64,000 nt of DNA from assembly GCF_021184045.1 (NCBI RefSeq), contig NZ_CP073710.1, positions 434,001 to 498,000 on the forward strand. Reading direction: 5' to 3'. Below, one piece after another: positions 42,021 through 49,981 of the stretch; positions within the stretch are counted from its first letter, which is position 1, and each line of letters starts with the position of its first letter. Below the pieces are notes generated by a model. The model was given only the letters and a program-made list of their open reading frames with translations. It searched no databases and had not been told where the DNA came from. The position numbers were made by a program, and so were the translations under genes. The stretch comes from Methanococcoides orientis. GTDB lineage: Archaea; Halobacteriota; Methanosarcinia; Methanosarcinales; Methanosarcinaceae.

Positions 42021-43073
42021 ATGAATCTTAACAGAATAAAAACCATAGCAAAAAAAGAGTTCTTTGATAGTGTGAAGAGCAGGTCCTTTGCGATCGTATT
42101 TGGAATTTTTCTAGTGCTGATGTTAACATCTTCAATTTCCGGTGTAAATCAATATAATGAGGATCTTCAGAGTTATCAGGAAACCATGGCAAGTTTTGAG
42201 AGTATGAAAGACAGTGTTCTATTCTTGTCATTTCCTGAACCGGATCTGATATCTGTACTGTTTGGAAACATCGTATCGAACATTGCAGTAATGGGTGCAA
42301 TACTGGCAATAATGCTTGGATATAATGCGATTTCCGGTGAAAAAGAAAGAGGAAATCTGAAATTACTGTTGTCCTATCCTCTTTACAGGGATGATGTTAT
42401 CAATGGGAAGTTCCTTGGAAAGATCGCAGTACTTGTCATGACCCTGATAATAACCGCCCTTATATCGGTATCTGTTGCATTGATAATGGGTTTGGTCCCA
42501 ACTGGTGATGACATCATTAAACTGATGCTTTTCATGGCTGTTTCCATAGTATATCTTGTAACATTCTTAGGAATAAGCATATTTTTCTCAACGGTTTCCA
42601 AAAACGAGACCAGCTCGATGCTGAATTCGTTTATGTTCTGGATTGTCAGTGCGATACTAATAACTTCGGTTTCAGGTTTGGTTGCAGATGCCATGGTTTC
42701 GGATGGTCAGGGTTCCAATAGCGTATCTTTTGTCGTGTCCGGAGATGCTGGTTCAGGGGTTGATATGTCAGATTTTGAAGATGCATCCCAAGAAGTCGGT
42801 ATGGATTTTTTTGATAGTTATGAAAAGAAGTGGAAAGTCCAGAATATGATTGAAGCTTTTATCTCACCCAGCCTGAATTATGAGCAGGTGGCAAATGCTG
42901 TTCTGGGAAATTCGAAAGAGAAATTTTCACTTATGTCCGATGATCCGACACAAGACCTTTCGGTCTTTGATATCCTCATGGGTAAAATGACAAATCTGGT
43001 CAGCATGTTCCTCTGGGCAATCATTTCTCTCATAGCGACTTATTATGTCTTTATGAGACAGGACATCAGGTGA
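42021..43073 (+). CDS. ABC-2 type permease (NosY-like)
   Basis: A 350-residue permease immediately following the ATPase stop. Membrane helices: FAIVFGIFLVLMLTSSI near residue 25, IVSNIAVMGAILAIMLGY near residue 87 with the ABC-2 motif ISGEKERGNLKLLLSYPLYR, then VLVMTLIITALISVSVALIM, MLFMAVSIVYLVTFLGISIFF, a further helix near residue 210, and a C-terminal helix (LVSMFLWAIISLIATYYVF). A long soluble loop at residues ~225-315 is unusual and probably extracellular. The substrate is unknown; related systems export copper-site factors, polysaccharides or toxic compounds. Confidence 0.9.
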   Translation: MNLNRIKTIAKKEFFDSVKSRSFAIVFGIFLVLMLTSSISGVNQYNEDLQSYQETMASFESMKDSVLFLSFPEPDLISVLFGNIVSNIAVMGAILAIMLGYNAISGEKERGNLKLLLSYPLYRDDVINGKFLGKIAVLVMTLIITALISVSVALIMGLVPTGDDIIKLMLFMAVSIVYLVTFLGISIFFSTVSKNETSSMLNSFMFWIVSAILITSVSGLVADAMVSDGQGSNSVSFVVSGDAGSGVDMSDFEDASQEVGMDFFDSYEKKWKVQNMIEAFISPSLNYEQVANAVLGNSKEKFSLMSDDPTQDLSVFDILMGKMTNLVSMFLWAIISLIATYYVFMRQDIR

Positions 43074-43299
43074 TTCTATATAGGATGGATATTCACGGCT
43101 AATAAAGAGAGATCTTCTCCCTTTTATTGGTTTTCGGACTCTGCGATAGCTATAAATTTTTTGTTTTATTCCGGTGCAAAAAAGTAATGTTGGGGTGTTT
43201 CAAATGTTTCTCTTTCATCTGTTCCAGATGTAGCTTTTTGAAATTATGATTCAATTGCTCAAACACATTGCCTTATATATTATGAAATAAAAGGAGTTA

Positions 43300-44190
43300 A
43301 TGCTTATGATGGACCTCAATAATGGGAAAATGGCTGTTCTATTGATAACCATGTGCATACTAGCTGCAATCGCAGGGGCCGCGGTCAGTCCGTTCCTTCT
43401 GACTGATGATAATTCCGATAATCCTGTTAAAGAAGAATTACGTATTCCAGGTTCTCTTGTAAACGATGATGTCGTGGTCATTATTAAGGATCTGGAGAGT
43501 TCAAATCCGGGCAATGTTGTGATGGTAGATGATGGCTTTATTCTTAAGGGTTCAGCTGTAAACGAGTTTGATGAATTCTATTTCACCGATAGGGTCAGGT
43601 TTAATGAAATTCAGGTTTCAGCAGCACCTGTAGAAATTGAATATATTGTAAGTGATGGTAATATCAAATATTCTCAGGACCTAACCAAATATTACCTCTC
43701 TGAGGATAAGATCACTGAAAAGTTGTTTATTCCGGAAAGTTTACTGAATGAGAACATCAGTTCCATACTAGTTGAGCTAAATTCAACTTATGATCATGCT
43801 ATCGATACATCCGATGATCAGGTCATCATCTCCGGAAGGTTGCCAATAAATGACTTCAACAAGGTCTATTTCTCTACCGGATCCAGTTTCGAGTGGGGTA
43901 AGCCTGATGGTGCTGAAGAGACTATTACATTGAATGTCTATGAAGATGATACTCTGTTGTATTCGGAAGATTATGCTAATTTCTATAACAGGGATTCATT
44001 GATCAACCTTGCTGCGGTTGAAGGGGGAAGTTTTGTGGTAGTTTCCTACGATGAACTTGAAAAACTTATCGAAGGCGATGAAGAAACGATCGAACACTTC
44101 AGCGCGGTGCTTGAGAACATGAACAATATTTCAGTGGTCAAAGGCAATATTATAGAAATTGGCACAACTGCTGAGGTAGGATGGGTCTGA
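43300..44190 (+). CDS. Membrane-anchored exported protein of unknown function
   Basis: A ~296-residue protein with one N-terminal anchor (MAVLLITMCILAAIAGAAV) and an acidic extracellular part. Two related beta-rich halves are visible: RIPGSLVNDDVVVIIKDLES...VDDGFILKGSAVNEFDEFYF and FIPESLLNENISSILVELNS...SDDQVIISGRLPINDFNKVYF. This is an internal duplication of ~115 residues. TATA TTATATAT at ~43272-43279 puts transcription close to the start, so a leaderless mRNA from ATG 43300-43309 is possible. I do not recognise the family. It precedes a membrane regulator by 22 bp. Confidence 0.75.
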   Translation: MLMMDLNNGKMAVLLITMCILAAIAGAAVSPFLLTDDNSDNPVKEELRIPGSLVNDDVVVIIKDLESSNPGNVVMVDDGFILKGSAVNEFDEFYFTDRVRFNEIQVSAAPVEIEYIVSDGNIKYSQDLTKYYLSEDKITEKLFIPESLLNENISSILVELNSTYDHAIDTSDDQVIISGRLPINDFNKVYFSTGSSFEWGKPDGAEETITLNVYEDDTLLYSEDYANFYNRDSLINLAAVEGGSFVVVSYDELEKLIEGDEETIEHFSAVLENMNNISVVKGNIIEIGTTAEVGWV

Positions 44191-44212
44191 ACTTACATTG
44201 AGGGGATCTGGC

Positions 44213-44827
44213 ATGGAAAAGAAAGATACATTTTTTGCGATTATCCTTGCAGTATCTCTGTTCTCATTATCATTGCTTCTTTTTTCACAGGGCATGTCAG
44301 ATCTTTCTGTTTCTCTGAAAGACGGAAGCACTGTCGGGGTCGAGGTGCCTCTTATGTTCCCAATAAATTCGGTTTTCCTGATGCTTATAATGGCATCGGT
44401 TGCAACCTATTGTGCTACGATGTTTACCTCAGACATATTCAGTTCAGATAAACAGAATCTTCCTGAAGCGGATGAGTACCTTTCTGATCCCATTGTTAGT
44501 TCTAATTCGTCCAATGATGCTGATCCACGCCCGGAATTCCATAATTCAGCTACCGCCATATCACCATCATTCAATCCTGTCAGTAATGTTGAAAAGCCAG
44601 ATGACACTGCACACAAAAAGGACCTTGTTGCAAGAGTTCTTGATGGTGATTCACGAAAGTTATACCGGATCATAGCTGAAAAGGAAGAGATCCTTCAGAG
44701 TGAACTTGTTCTGGAATCCGGATTTTCCAAAGTAAAGGTAAGCCGTATTCTTAAAAAGCTTGAAGATAAAGCACTGATAGAAAGAAAGCCTTATGGGAAT
44801 ACGAATAAGATTGCTATTTCACTATGA
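44213..44827 (+). CDS. Membrane-anchored winged-helix regulator (COG2512-like)
   Basis: A ~204-residue protein: helix at residues 6-25 (TFFAIILAVSLFSLSLLLFS), an external loop, a second helix near residue 45 (INSVFLMLIMASVATYCATMF), a polar linker of ~70 residues, and a C-terminal winged helix (LYRIIAEKEEILQSELVLESGFSKVKVSRILKKLEDKALIERKP). COG2512 proteins have this layout. ATG 44213 is chosen because it places MEKKD before the helix. Together with the duplicated exported protein 22 bp upstream it looks like a membrane sensor and regulator pair. Confidence 0.83.
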   Translation: MEKKDTFFAIILAVSLFSLSLLLFSQGMSDLSVSLKDGSTVGVEVPLMFPINSVFLMLIMASVATYCATMFTSDIFSSDKQNLPEADEYLSDPIVSSNSSNDADPRPEFHNSATAISPSFNPVSNVEKPDDTAHKKDLVARVLDGDSRKLYRIIAEKEEILQSELVLESGFSKVKVSRILKKLEDKALIERKPYGNTNKIAISL

Positions 44828-44913
44828 AACGAATGCTTCTATAACAGTATTTCTATAACTGATATTGCTATTGTTAGGTTTTATCAGGTGAACCATTTTA
44901 CAATTTATTCGCA

Positions 44914-45735
44914 TCATTCCATCTTCTTCAAACAAAGACAGTAAACCTCTATCCCAGCACCACGGCATGCTGTCATCCTGCTGTTGTCAATATTCGTACA
45001 AACGATCCCCAGCCTTATATCCTCAGGATCGACCCCATACTTTTCAGCATAAGGGAGCTTGAACCTCTGCACCTGACCGATGGCATTGTCCTTTGCGTTG
45101 ATCTCTATCTCTATCAAAAAGTGCTTTCCCTGCTCGTCGATAAAGACCGCATCTATTCTTCCACCATCAACTTCCACTTCGATCTCGTGGAAGGTAAGTC
45201 CGGTTTCGATCAGTTCCGGCAGGCTGGTGATCATCCTTGAGATGTCATCTTCGGAAATGTGGCTAGAGTCAAGTGCATCTTCCACACTGGAAGAATTCAG
45301 TATAAGGTTCAGGTACTGGACAACGGTTGTTAATTTGTTGTTCTTCACGTTAGGGTGGACTGAAATATTTTTTTCATCACGTGAATGGATGAGAATACCT
45401 ACATTGCTGAGATTCTTCTTGCGTGAGATCGGAAGGGAACCTCTGCCTTTACTTACAACACCGACCGTGTTCCTCCGGCTTAATATTCGGATATTTTCCA
45501 GAACATCTTCCTGTTCATCCTCTGAAAGTTCCTCTATAGCAATTATTGTATAATCGCAATCATGTTCTTCCTTGATGGCCTGAAGGGTCCTTAATGTCGA
45601 TTCCGCTACTTCTACCGGAGTGTCATCTCTTACATAGTACCTGAAATTATCCATACTATCACACTTACAACCTCCCGATATAAAATCAAGTACTACTTGC
45701 ATAGGGAGTTTTTGTAATTCCAAATTGAGCTTCAA
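44914..45735 (-). CDS. NucS/DUF91-like protein with altered catalytic lysine
   Basis: A 273-residue protein whose C-terminal half matches the NucS (EndoMS) nuclease fold: GRIDAVFIDEQGKHFLIEIE followed by INAKDNAIGQVQRF and later RLGIVCTN. NucS nucleases need a D...E-x-K triad; here Asp and Glu are present but the lysine position holds Glu (IEIE). The N-terminal half (residues 1-150) is not the usual NucS N-domain; it starts LELQKLPMQVVLDFISGGCK. A DNA-binding but catalytically altered protein is one reading; lysine could also be replaced in space. The gene is divergent from the trx operon. Confidence 0.75.
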   Translation of the reverse strand: MKLNLELQKLPMQVVLDFISGGCKCDSMDNFRYYVRDDTPVEVAESTLRTLQAIKEEHDCDYTIIAIEELSEDEQEDVLENIRILSRRNTVGVVSKGRGSLPISRKKNLSNVGILIHSRDEKNISVHPNVKNNKLTTVVQYLNLILNSSSVEDALDSSHISEDDISRMITSLPELIETGLTFHEIEVEVDGGRIDAVFIDEQGKHFLIEIEINAKDNAIGQVQRFKLPYAEKYGVDPEDIRLGIVCTNIDNSRMTACRGAGIEVYCLCLKKME

Positions 45736-45912
45736 AGATCGAATTGAAAATTATTTATTAGTACATTTAAAGGTGCTGACTGGGGGAACTAAAGAAAACC
45801 TTATTCTGATCGATCACAAACATTTCTCCTCTTTTGGAATTTTGTCGGAATTCTCTTGAAGATTTACAGTATAATGCTTATTATCTATTTCTAATTAATT
45901 TGAAACCAATAT

Positions 45913-45970
45913 CTATTTATATCTATTTCAACATTATTCGAAATACGAAGTTTCAATATTATTTGAAATA
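45913..45970 (+). promoter_or_regulatory. TATA box with two tandem ArsR-like palindromes
   Basis: ATTTATATCT (45915-45924) is the TATA element. TTTCAACATTATTCGAAATA (45926-45945) and TTTCAATATTATTTGAAATA (45951-45970) are two 20 bp imperfect palindromes with 18 of 20 bases in common, spaced 25 bp apart centre to centre. They cover the expected start site. This layout and spacing fit a dimeric ArsR/SmtB-type repressor; no such regulator gene is adjacent. Confidence 0.6.
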
Positions 45971-46027
45971 GCTTGAAGTTACTCGAATTACCAGGATTGC
46001 TCTATGGTAAAGATTGGATGTGATCGT

Positions 46028-46261
46028 ATGAAAATAGAAATACTCGGTACCGGATGTGCAAAGTGCGTTAAGACAAAAGAAGTAGTTGAAAAAGTTCTTC
46101 AGGAAAGCGGACTACAGGCGGATGTTGTCAAGGTTGAAGATTTTGAGACTATTCTTTCCTATGGTATAATGATCACTCCGGGACTTGTCATTGACGGTGA
46201 GGTAATGGTTGCCGGCAGAGTTCCCAGTGAAGACAATGTAAGAAAATGGATCAATGGATAA
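46028..46261 (+). CDS. Thioredoxin-fold redox protein (small, CxxC)
   Basis: A 77-residue protein of the 'redox-active disulfide protein 2' family: IEILGTGCAKCVKTKE puts the CxxC (Cys10 and Cys13) at the N-terminus, and ITPGLVIDGEVMVAGRVP is the cis-Pro region. ATG 46028 is selected because GGATGTGAT lies just upstream; ATG 46004 would add eight residues that are not part of the fold. These proteins often accompany COG0701 permeases and DGC-domain proteins, as here. It likely reduces a metalloid, a thiol or the DGC partner. Confidence 0.9.
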   Translation: MKIEILGTGCAKCVKTKEVVEKVLQESGLQADVVKVEDFETILSYGIMITPGLVIDGEVMVAGRVPSEDNVRKWING

Positions 46262-46330
46262 ACGGGCAATAATACAGTTTCATGTCCATGATACAGAATT
46301 AAAATTACAAAATTAGAAAAGGTGCTAAAA

Positions 46331-46717
46331 ATGACTGAAAGTATGAAATGTGGTTGTGAATGTGAATGCGAGTCGGAGATCGTTGGTATCTATCCATGTT
46401 CAGGCTCAGCGAATGTAGGTATTATCTCTAATCAGCTGGCAATAGAACTGACTAAAGCTGGAAAGGGCAAGATGCTGTGTACCTCCGGAATAGGTGCTAA
46501 GGTCCCTGGTCAGTTGAAGTCTGCAGAGGGGTGTGACAGGGTTGTTGTGATAGATGGCTGTCCAATGAACTGTGCCTCTAAGATTTTCGAGAACGCCGGG
46601 ATTGCAGTGGATGGACATATTGTTGTCACTGAACTTGGCGTGAAGAAGACAAGGGATATGGATATCGAGGATTCAGTTATCTCAGATATTCTGGAAAAGT
46701 GTGTCAAGCTTTTCTGA
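46331..46717 (+). CDS. DGC-domain zinc-binding-like protein
   Basis: A 128-residue protein with the diagnostic VVVIDGCPMNCASKIFENAG near residue 80 and YPCSGSANVG near residue 22, the pair of motifs of the DGC domain family (PF08859). It starts with an unusual cluster of six cysteines (MKCGCECECES). Further Cys are found in LCTSGIG and EGCDR. The metal bound is not known; the family is annotated as zinc-binding. The poly-Cys head might bind thiophilic metal or metalloid. ATG 46331 follows AAGGTG, ~70 bp behind the thioredoxin gene on the same strand. Confidence 0.88.
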   Translation: MTESMKCGCECECESEIVGIYPCSGSANVGIISNQLAIELTKAGKGKMLCTSGIGAKVPGQLKSAEGCDRVVVIDGCPMNCASKIFENAGIAVDGHIVVTELGVKKTRDMDIEDSVISDILEKCVKLF

Positions 46718-46870
46718 TCGATCCCTGTGATCTTTGTGAATACGAAAAGGATACTAAAATTACTGTGTCCACTAAAAAAGTGATGTTATAAGATACATGA
46801 CAGGTGCGAGTCAGCCGGATAATCCAAAGATTCTGCTCCCCTGTCAATTTACTCTGGAGGAAATGATACT

Positions 46871-47836
46871 ATGGTTGACGTGTTCTATCCCATGCAGTGG
46901 ATAGCAGATAAGGTCACCTACGATCTACTTGGGATCGAAGCCACCACAGGTCTTGCAAAAAGCCTGAATTTTATTATCTACGATGTACTGAAGATATTTA
47001 CACTTCTTTCTGTAATGATCTTCCTGATAGCTTACATGAGGTCCTATATTACTCCTGAGAAATCCCGAAGGATACTTGGGGGCAAAAAAGGACCGGTATA
47101 CAATGTAGCAGCATCAATTGTGGGTACTGTCACTCCGTTCTGTTCATGTTCATCCGTTCCGATCTTCATCGGTTTCATTGAAGCGGGAGTGCCTCTTGGT
47201 GTGACATTTTCGTTCCTCATCACTTCTCCTCTTGTGAATGAAGCGGCCATTGCTGTACTTTGGGCCACACTGGGATTCAAGGCTACTGCACTCTATGTTG
47301 TTTCAGGTGTTGTTATCGGTGTTGTCGGTGGCTATATCATAGGCCTGCTCAAGCTGGAACGATACGTTGCAGATTTCGTCTACAATGTCCACTCTCTGCC
47401 TTTCAAAGAAGCTGAGATGGCTTCAAGACAGAGGCTCGATTACGCTGTTGATGAGGTCAAAAGCATCGTTGGTAAGGTCTGGTTATATGTTATTATAGGT
47501 GTAACTCTTGGAGGTATATTCCATGGTTTTGCTCCAGAAGGGATACTTGCACAGTATGCAGGAAAAGATAATCTCCTCGCTGTCCCTGCTGCAGTACTAA
47601 TAGGCGTACCACTCTATTCCAATGTCATGGGTCTGATCCCTGTAGTTGAAAGTCTCATTGGAAAAGGGCTTCCTATTGGTACTTCTCTGGCATTCCTCAT
47701 GTCTGTTACTGCAGTATCACTGCCTGAGATGATCATACTGAAAAAGGTCCTGAGCAATGAACTGATCGCCCTGTTCGTGTCTATCGTGGCAGTAGCTGTG
47801 ATATTCACAGGATATATGTTTAATGCGGTTCTGTAA
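46871..47836 (+). CDS. COG0701 permease (ArsP/UPF0718-like)
   Basis: A 321-residue membrane protein with about eight helices in two halves separated by a cytoplasmic loop at residues ~165-205. The first half carries the signature TVTPFCSCSSVPIFIGFIEAG, which contains the Cys pair used by ArsP-type trivalent organoarsenical efflux permeases, and ITSPLVNEAAI; the second half carries the sister stretch GVPLYSNVMGLIPVVESLIGKG. With the thioredoxin-like and DGC genes it looks like a thiol-metalloid or sulfur compound exporter. A short inverted repeat (TGACAGG/CCTGTCA, 46799-46847) lies upstream. Confidence 0.9.
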   Translation: MVDVFYPMQWIADKVTYDLLGIEATTGLAKSLNFIIYDVLKIFTLLSVMIFLIAYMRSYITPEKSRRILGGKKGPVYNVAASIVGTVTPFCSCSSVPIFIGFIEAGVPLGVTFSFLITSPLVNEAAIAVLWATLGFKATALYVVSGVVIGVVGGYIIGLLKLERYVADFVYNVHSLPFKEAEMASRQRLDYAVDEVKSIVGKVWLYVIIGVTLGGIFHGFAPEGILAQYAGKDNLLAVPAAVLIGVPLYSNVMGLIPVVESLIGKGLPIGTSLAFLMSVTAVSLPEMIILKKVLSNELIALFVSIVAVAVIFTGYMFNAVL

Positions 47837-47961
47837 AAAAGGATACCTGATGAGCAAGATATTGATCTTGCTCTTCTTGTTCTTTCAAAATGTATTTCTT
47901 CCTTGTAGGGAAATCAGTATATTCTGTCAATACAACATTTTAATAAGTTAATGGGGGTCAC

Positions 47962-48492
47962 ATGAAACTAATTATCTTATCAGATACTCATATTAAGTCC
48001 GGGCAGTCACTTCTTGAGTTGTTGCCGGGTGATCTGGTCACAATTATCAAAAATAGTGATATATTGATCCATGCAGGGGATTTTGAGACGCTGGAATGTT
48101 ACAATGAATTGTCCGGTTTGGGAGACCTTGTGGCAGTCCACGGAGATACTGATGTTCCTGAATTGATGGAACTACTGCCTGAAAGGCAGGTCATTGAGGT
48201 TGAGGGTGTAAGAGTAGGGGTCATTCACAAGGGCCAACTGACATCAGATAACCCGGACGGCCTGCGCTATCTGGCAAAAGAGATGGGTGTGGATGTCCTG
48301 ATCTTCGGTCATTTCCACCATCCGATCATCGAGGATTATGAAGTACTTCTGCTCTCCCCGGGCAGTGCGATAGTGCCTGGAATTGCTGAACCCAGCGCCA
48401 TAGAGCTTGAGATATTTGAGGGTAAGGTAAAAGGAAGGGTGATAAGGTGTGATGGGGATGTGTGTAGTTATTTTGAGTATGAGAGGAAGTGA
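47962..48492 (+). CDS. MJ0936-type metallophosphodiesterase with altered motif
   Basis: A 176-residue calcineurin-like phosphoesterase of the YfcE/MJ0936 family. Motif I is LIILSDTHI near residue 5, motif II is LIHAGDFE near residue 36, motif III reads VHGDTD where the family has GN-D, motif IV is VIHKGQLT where GHG or similar is usual, and motif V is FGHFHHP near residue 115. Motif III Asn acts as ligand and transition-state contact, so Asp there may change metal preference. It hydrolyses phosphodiesters in homologues; the substrate is unknown. Confidence 0.85.
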   Translation: MKLIILSDTHIKSGQSLLELLPGDLVTIIKNSDILIHAGDFETLECYNELSGLGDLVAVHGDTDVPELMELLPERQVIEVEGVRVGVIHKGQLTSDNPDGLRYLAKEMGVDVLIFGHFHHPIIEDYEVLLLSPGSAIVPGIAEPSAIELEIFEGKVKGRVIRCDGDVCSYFEYERK

Positions 48493-48600
48493 GTTCAAAG
48501 CTCCTTATCTTTGATCTTTCAATTCCTCCATCTCAGTTTCTCTGGAACTTGATCTTTATTTTTTGGCAATCAGTTCATCATGGCAGGCCGGACTGCAATG

Positions 48601-49392
48601 TTACTGTCTTTCGATGTTAGTTGTAAGGTCAAAAGGGCTTGCATAAAATGGTGCTGTGGTAACTACAAAATCTACTGATGCTGCATATTTTGGGATATCC
48701 TCAAATGTAATACCGCCGACAGCAAGCTCGAGTTTTGGATTTATTTCCCTTAGCTTTGGTGCCACTTCTTTTAGCTCCTCGGGGGTGTAATGGTCAAGTA
48801 GCAGTATGTCTGCAATAGGTGCATACTGGAAAACCTCTTCCTTTGTGCGTGGTTCTATCTCTATCTTCCTCATAGCCCTGAGCTTTTCAAAAGAACCGAC
48901 CACGTTGAAGTGGTTCTGTGTTATCAGGATGGAATCACTGAGAGAATTTCGATGATGGTCTCCGCCACCTACATGTACGGACTTCAACTCGTATTTGCGA
49001 AAGCCGGGATGTGTCTTTCTACTTGTGGCTATCATTATGTCAGGATTCACTTCTCTTGCACTGTCCACCATTCTCTTTGTCTTTGTTGCAATGGCGCAGG
49101 TCATTGAAAGAAATGTCTGTGAGATCCTCCATAGCTTGAAAAGTTTACGTAGATCACCTTCTGCTTCGAAAAGAACAGCATTCTCTGCAAACTCCTTCCC
49201 GTTTTCGAGATGCATCTTCACTTTCAAGCCTTTCTTTTCATAGAATTCTGCCAGGTCATCCGCACAGGAGGCAATACCCGGGTCTCTTGACCTTATAGTC
49301 AGGCTTCCTTCTCCTTCGATACCAAGGAGTTCTGTGGTCTCATCTCCGTAGGGGCAATCCTCAAGCAGATAATGTTCGAATTCTTCAATCAT
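48601..49392 (-). CDS. modD: ModD/NadC-like phosphoribosyltransferase
   Basis: A 263-residue protein of the quinolinate phosphoribosyltransferase superfamily. N-terminal LLEDCPYGDETTELLGIEGEG, the PRPP-site HPGFRKYELKSVHVGGGDHHR near residue 127, and the barrel end ADILLLDHYTP and ELAVGGITFEDIPKYA are present. The overall form and the MTCAIATKTKRMV helix match ModD, a paralogue of NadC often coupled to molybdate transport genes. It is alone here, 22 kb from fmd. Whether it makes nicotinate mononucleotide or another ribotide is unknown. A minus-strand TATA lies at 49473-49482. Confidence 0.85.
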   Translation of the reverse strand: MIEEFEHYLLEDCPYGDETTELLGIEGEGSLTIRSRDPGIASCADDLAEFYEKKGLKVKMHLENGKEFAENAVLFEAEGDLRKLFKLWRISQTFLSMTCAIATKTKRMVDSAREVNPDIMIATSRKTHPGFRKYELKSVHVGGGDHHRNSLSDSILITQNHFNVVGSFEKLRAMRKIEIEPRTKEEVFQYAPIADILLLDHYTPEELKEVAPKLREINPKLELAVGGITFEDIPKYAASVDFVVTTAPFYASPFDLTTNIERQ

Positions 49393-49472
49393 CCTGTCAC
49401 CTTTTACGATCTATCAATACAGTCACTGTCTTATTGCATTGATCTCTTCTTATGGGTTGCAAATATCGATAG

Positions 49473-49482
49473 GGTATATAAA
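49473..49482 (-). promoter_or_regulatory. TATA box of modD-like gene
   Basis: On the minus strand this reads TTTATATACC, a consensus archaeal TATA element ~85 bp upstream of the modD-like ATG. It would give a leader of roughly 55 nt. Confidence 0.5.
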
Positions 49483-49499
49483 TAGCTTGTTAACTTCTT

Positions 49500-49873
49500 C
49501 TCAAATTAACGCTGTTAAGTTATTAATTCATACAGTTGTTTACATTTTTACTGCATGCACAGCTCCTTTAATTACCTCTTTTGCGTATTAGAAAGAGTTT
49601 TGCAGAGGCGGTATGGAAAAGATCATGATTCTGGCAGCAAGCACGCCAAATATCTCTGTGATTTCCATACCTGACCTCTACATTAAGCACTGTTTTGGTG
49701 CCTGCACATATGTGATGACCCTGTTTCCCTGTTCAAGACTTTCCTTATTCCACTGCCGGAGTAGATGAACTTATACAGGGAATACGGGTGAGATGCAGGG
49801 GGGGTCGATCATATAAGTGTGATTTCGAGCCTATGGTGCATTCTTGATCATTTGCTCTCATGACTGGTCGAAG
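49500..49873. other. Intergenic stretch with no supported gene
   Basis: Only a 51-codon frame (49613-49768, MEKIMILAASTPNISV..., four Cys, a GAGGCGG element 2 nt before it) could be coding. I see no homology or promoter that supports it. The remainder is low in recognisable elements apart from a G-run near 49799. Confidence 0.5.
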
Positions 49874-49917
49874 CGTTATGTTATCGTTATGTATGAATGA
49901 ACATAACGGTTATATAT
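49874..49917 (+). promoter_or_regulatory. CGTTATGT triple element and TATA of Nif3-like gene
   Basis: CGTTATGTT (49874-49882) and AACATAACG (49900-49908) are perfect inverted repeats; a third direct copy CGTTATGT lies at 49885-49892. GGTTATATATC (49908-49918) is the TATA box immediately after the inverted half. A dimeric activator or repressor adjacent to TATA is likely. Confidence 0.5.
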
Positions 49918-49981
49918 CTATCGATTGGTTCTCTGACCTTTTTCCGATAAATTGATATCTCCAAAAAATTATTGCTATAGC

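Noticed and set aside
46799-46850. Possible riboswitch ahead of the COG0701 permease (TGACAGG/CCTGTCA hairpin)
   Set aside because: The repeat starts only ~10 bp after a TATA-like element, so its left arm would not be transcribed; no known riboswitch motif matches.
49613-49768. 51-codon Cys-containing frame
   Set aside because: Only a poor SD-like element and no promoter or homology argument; left as part of the intergenic description.
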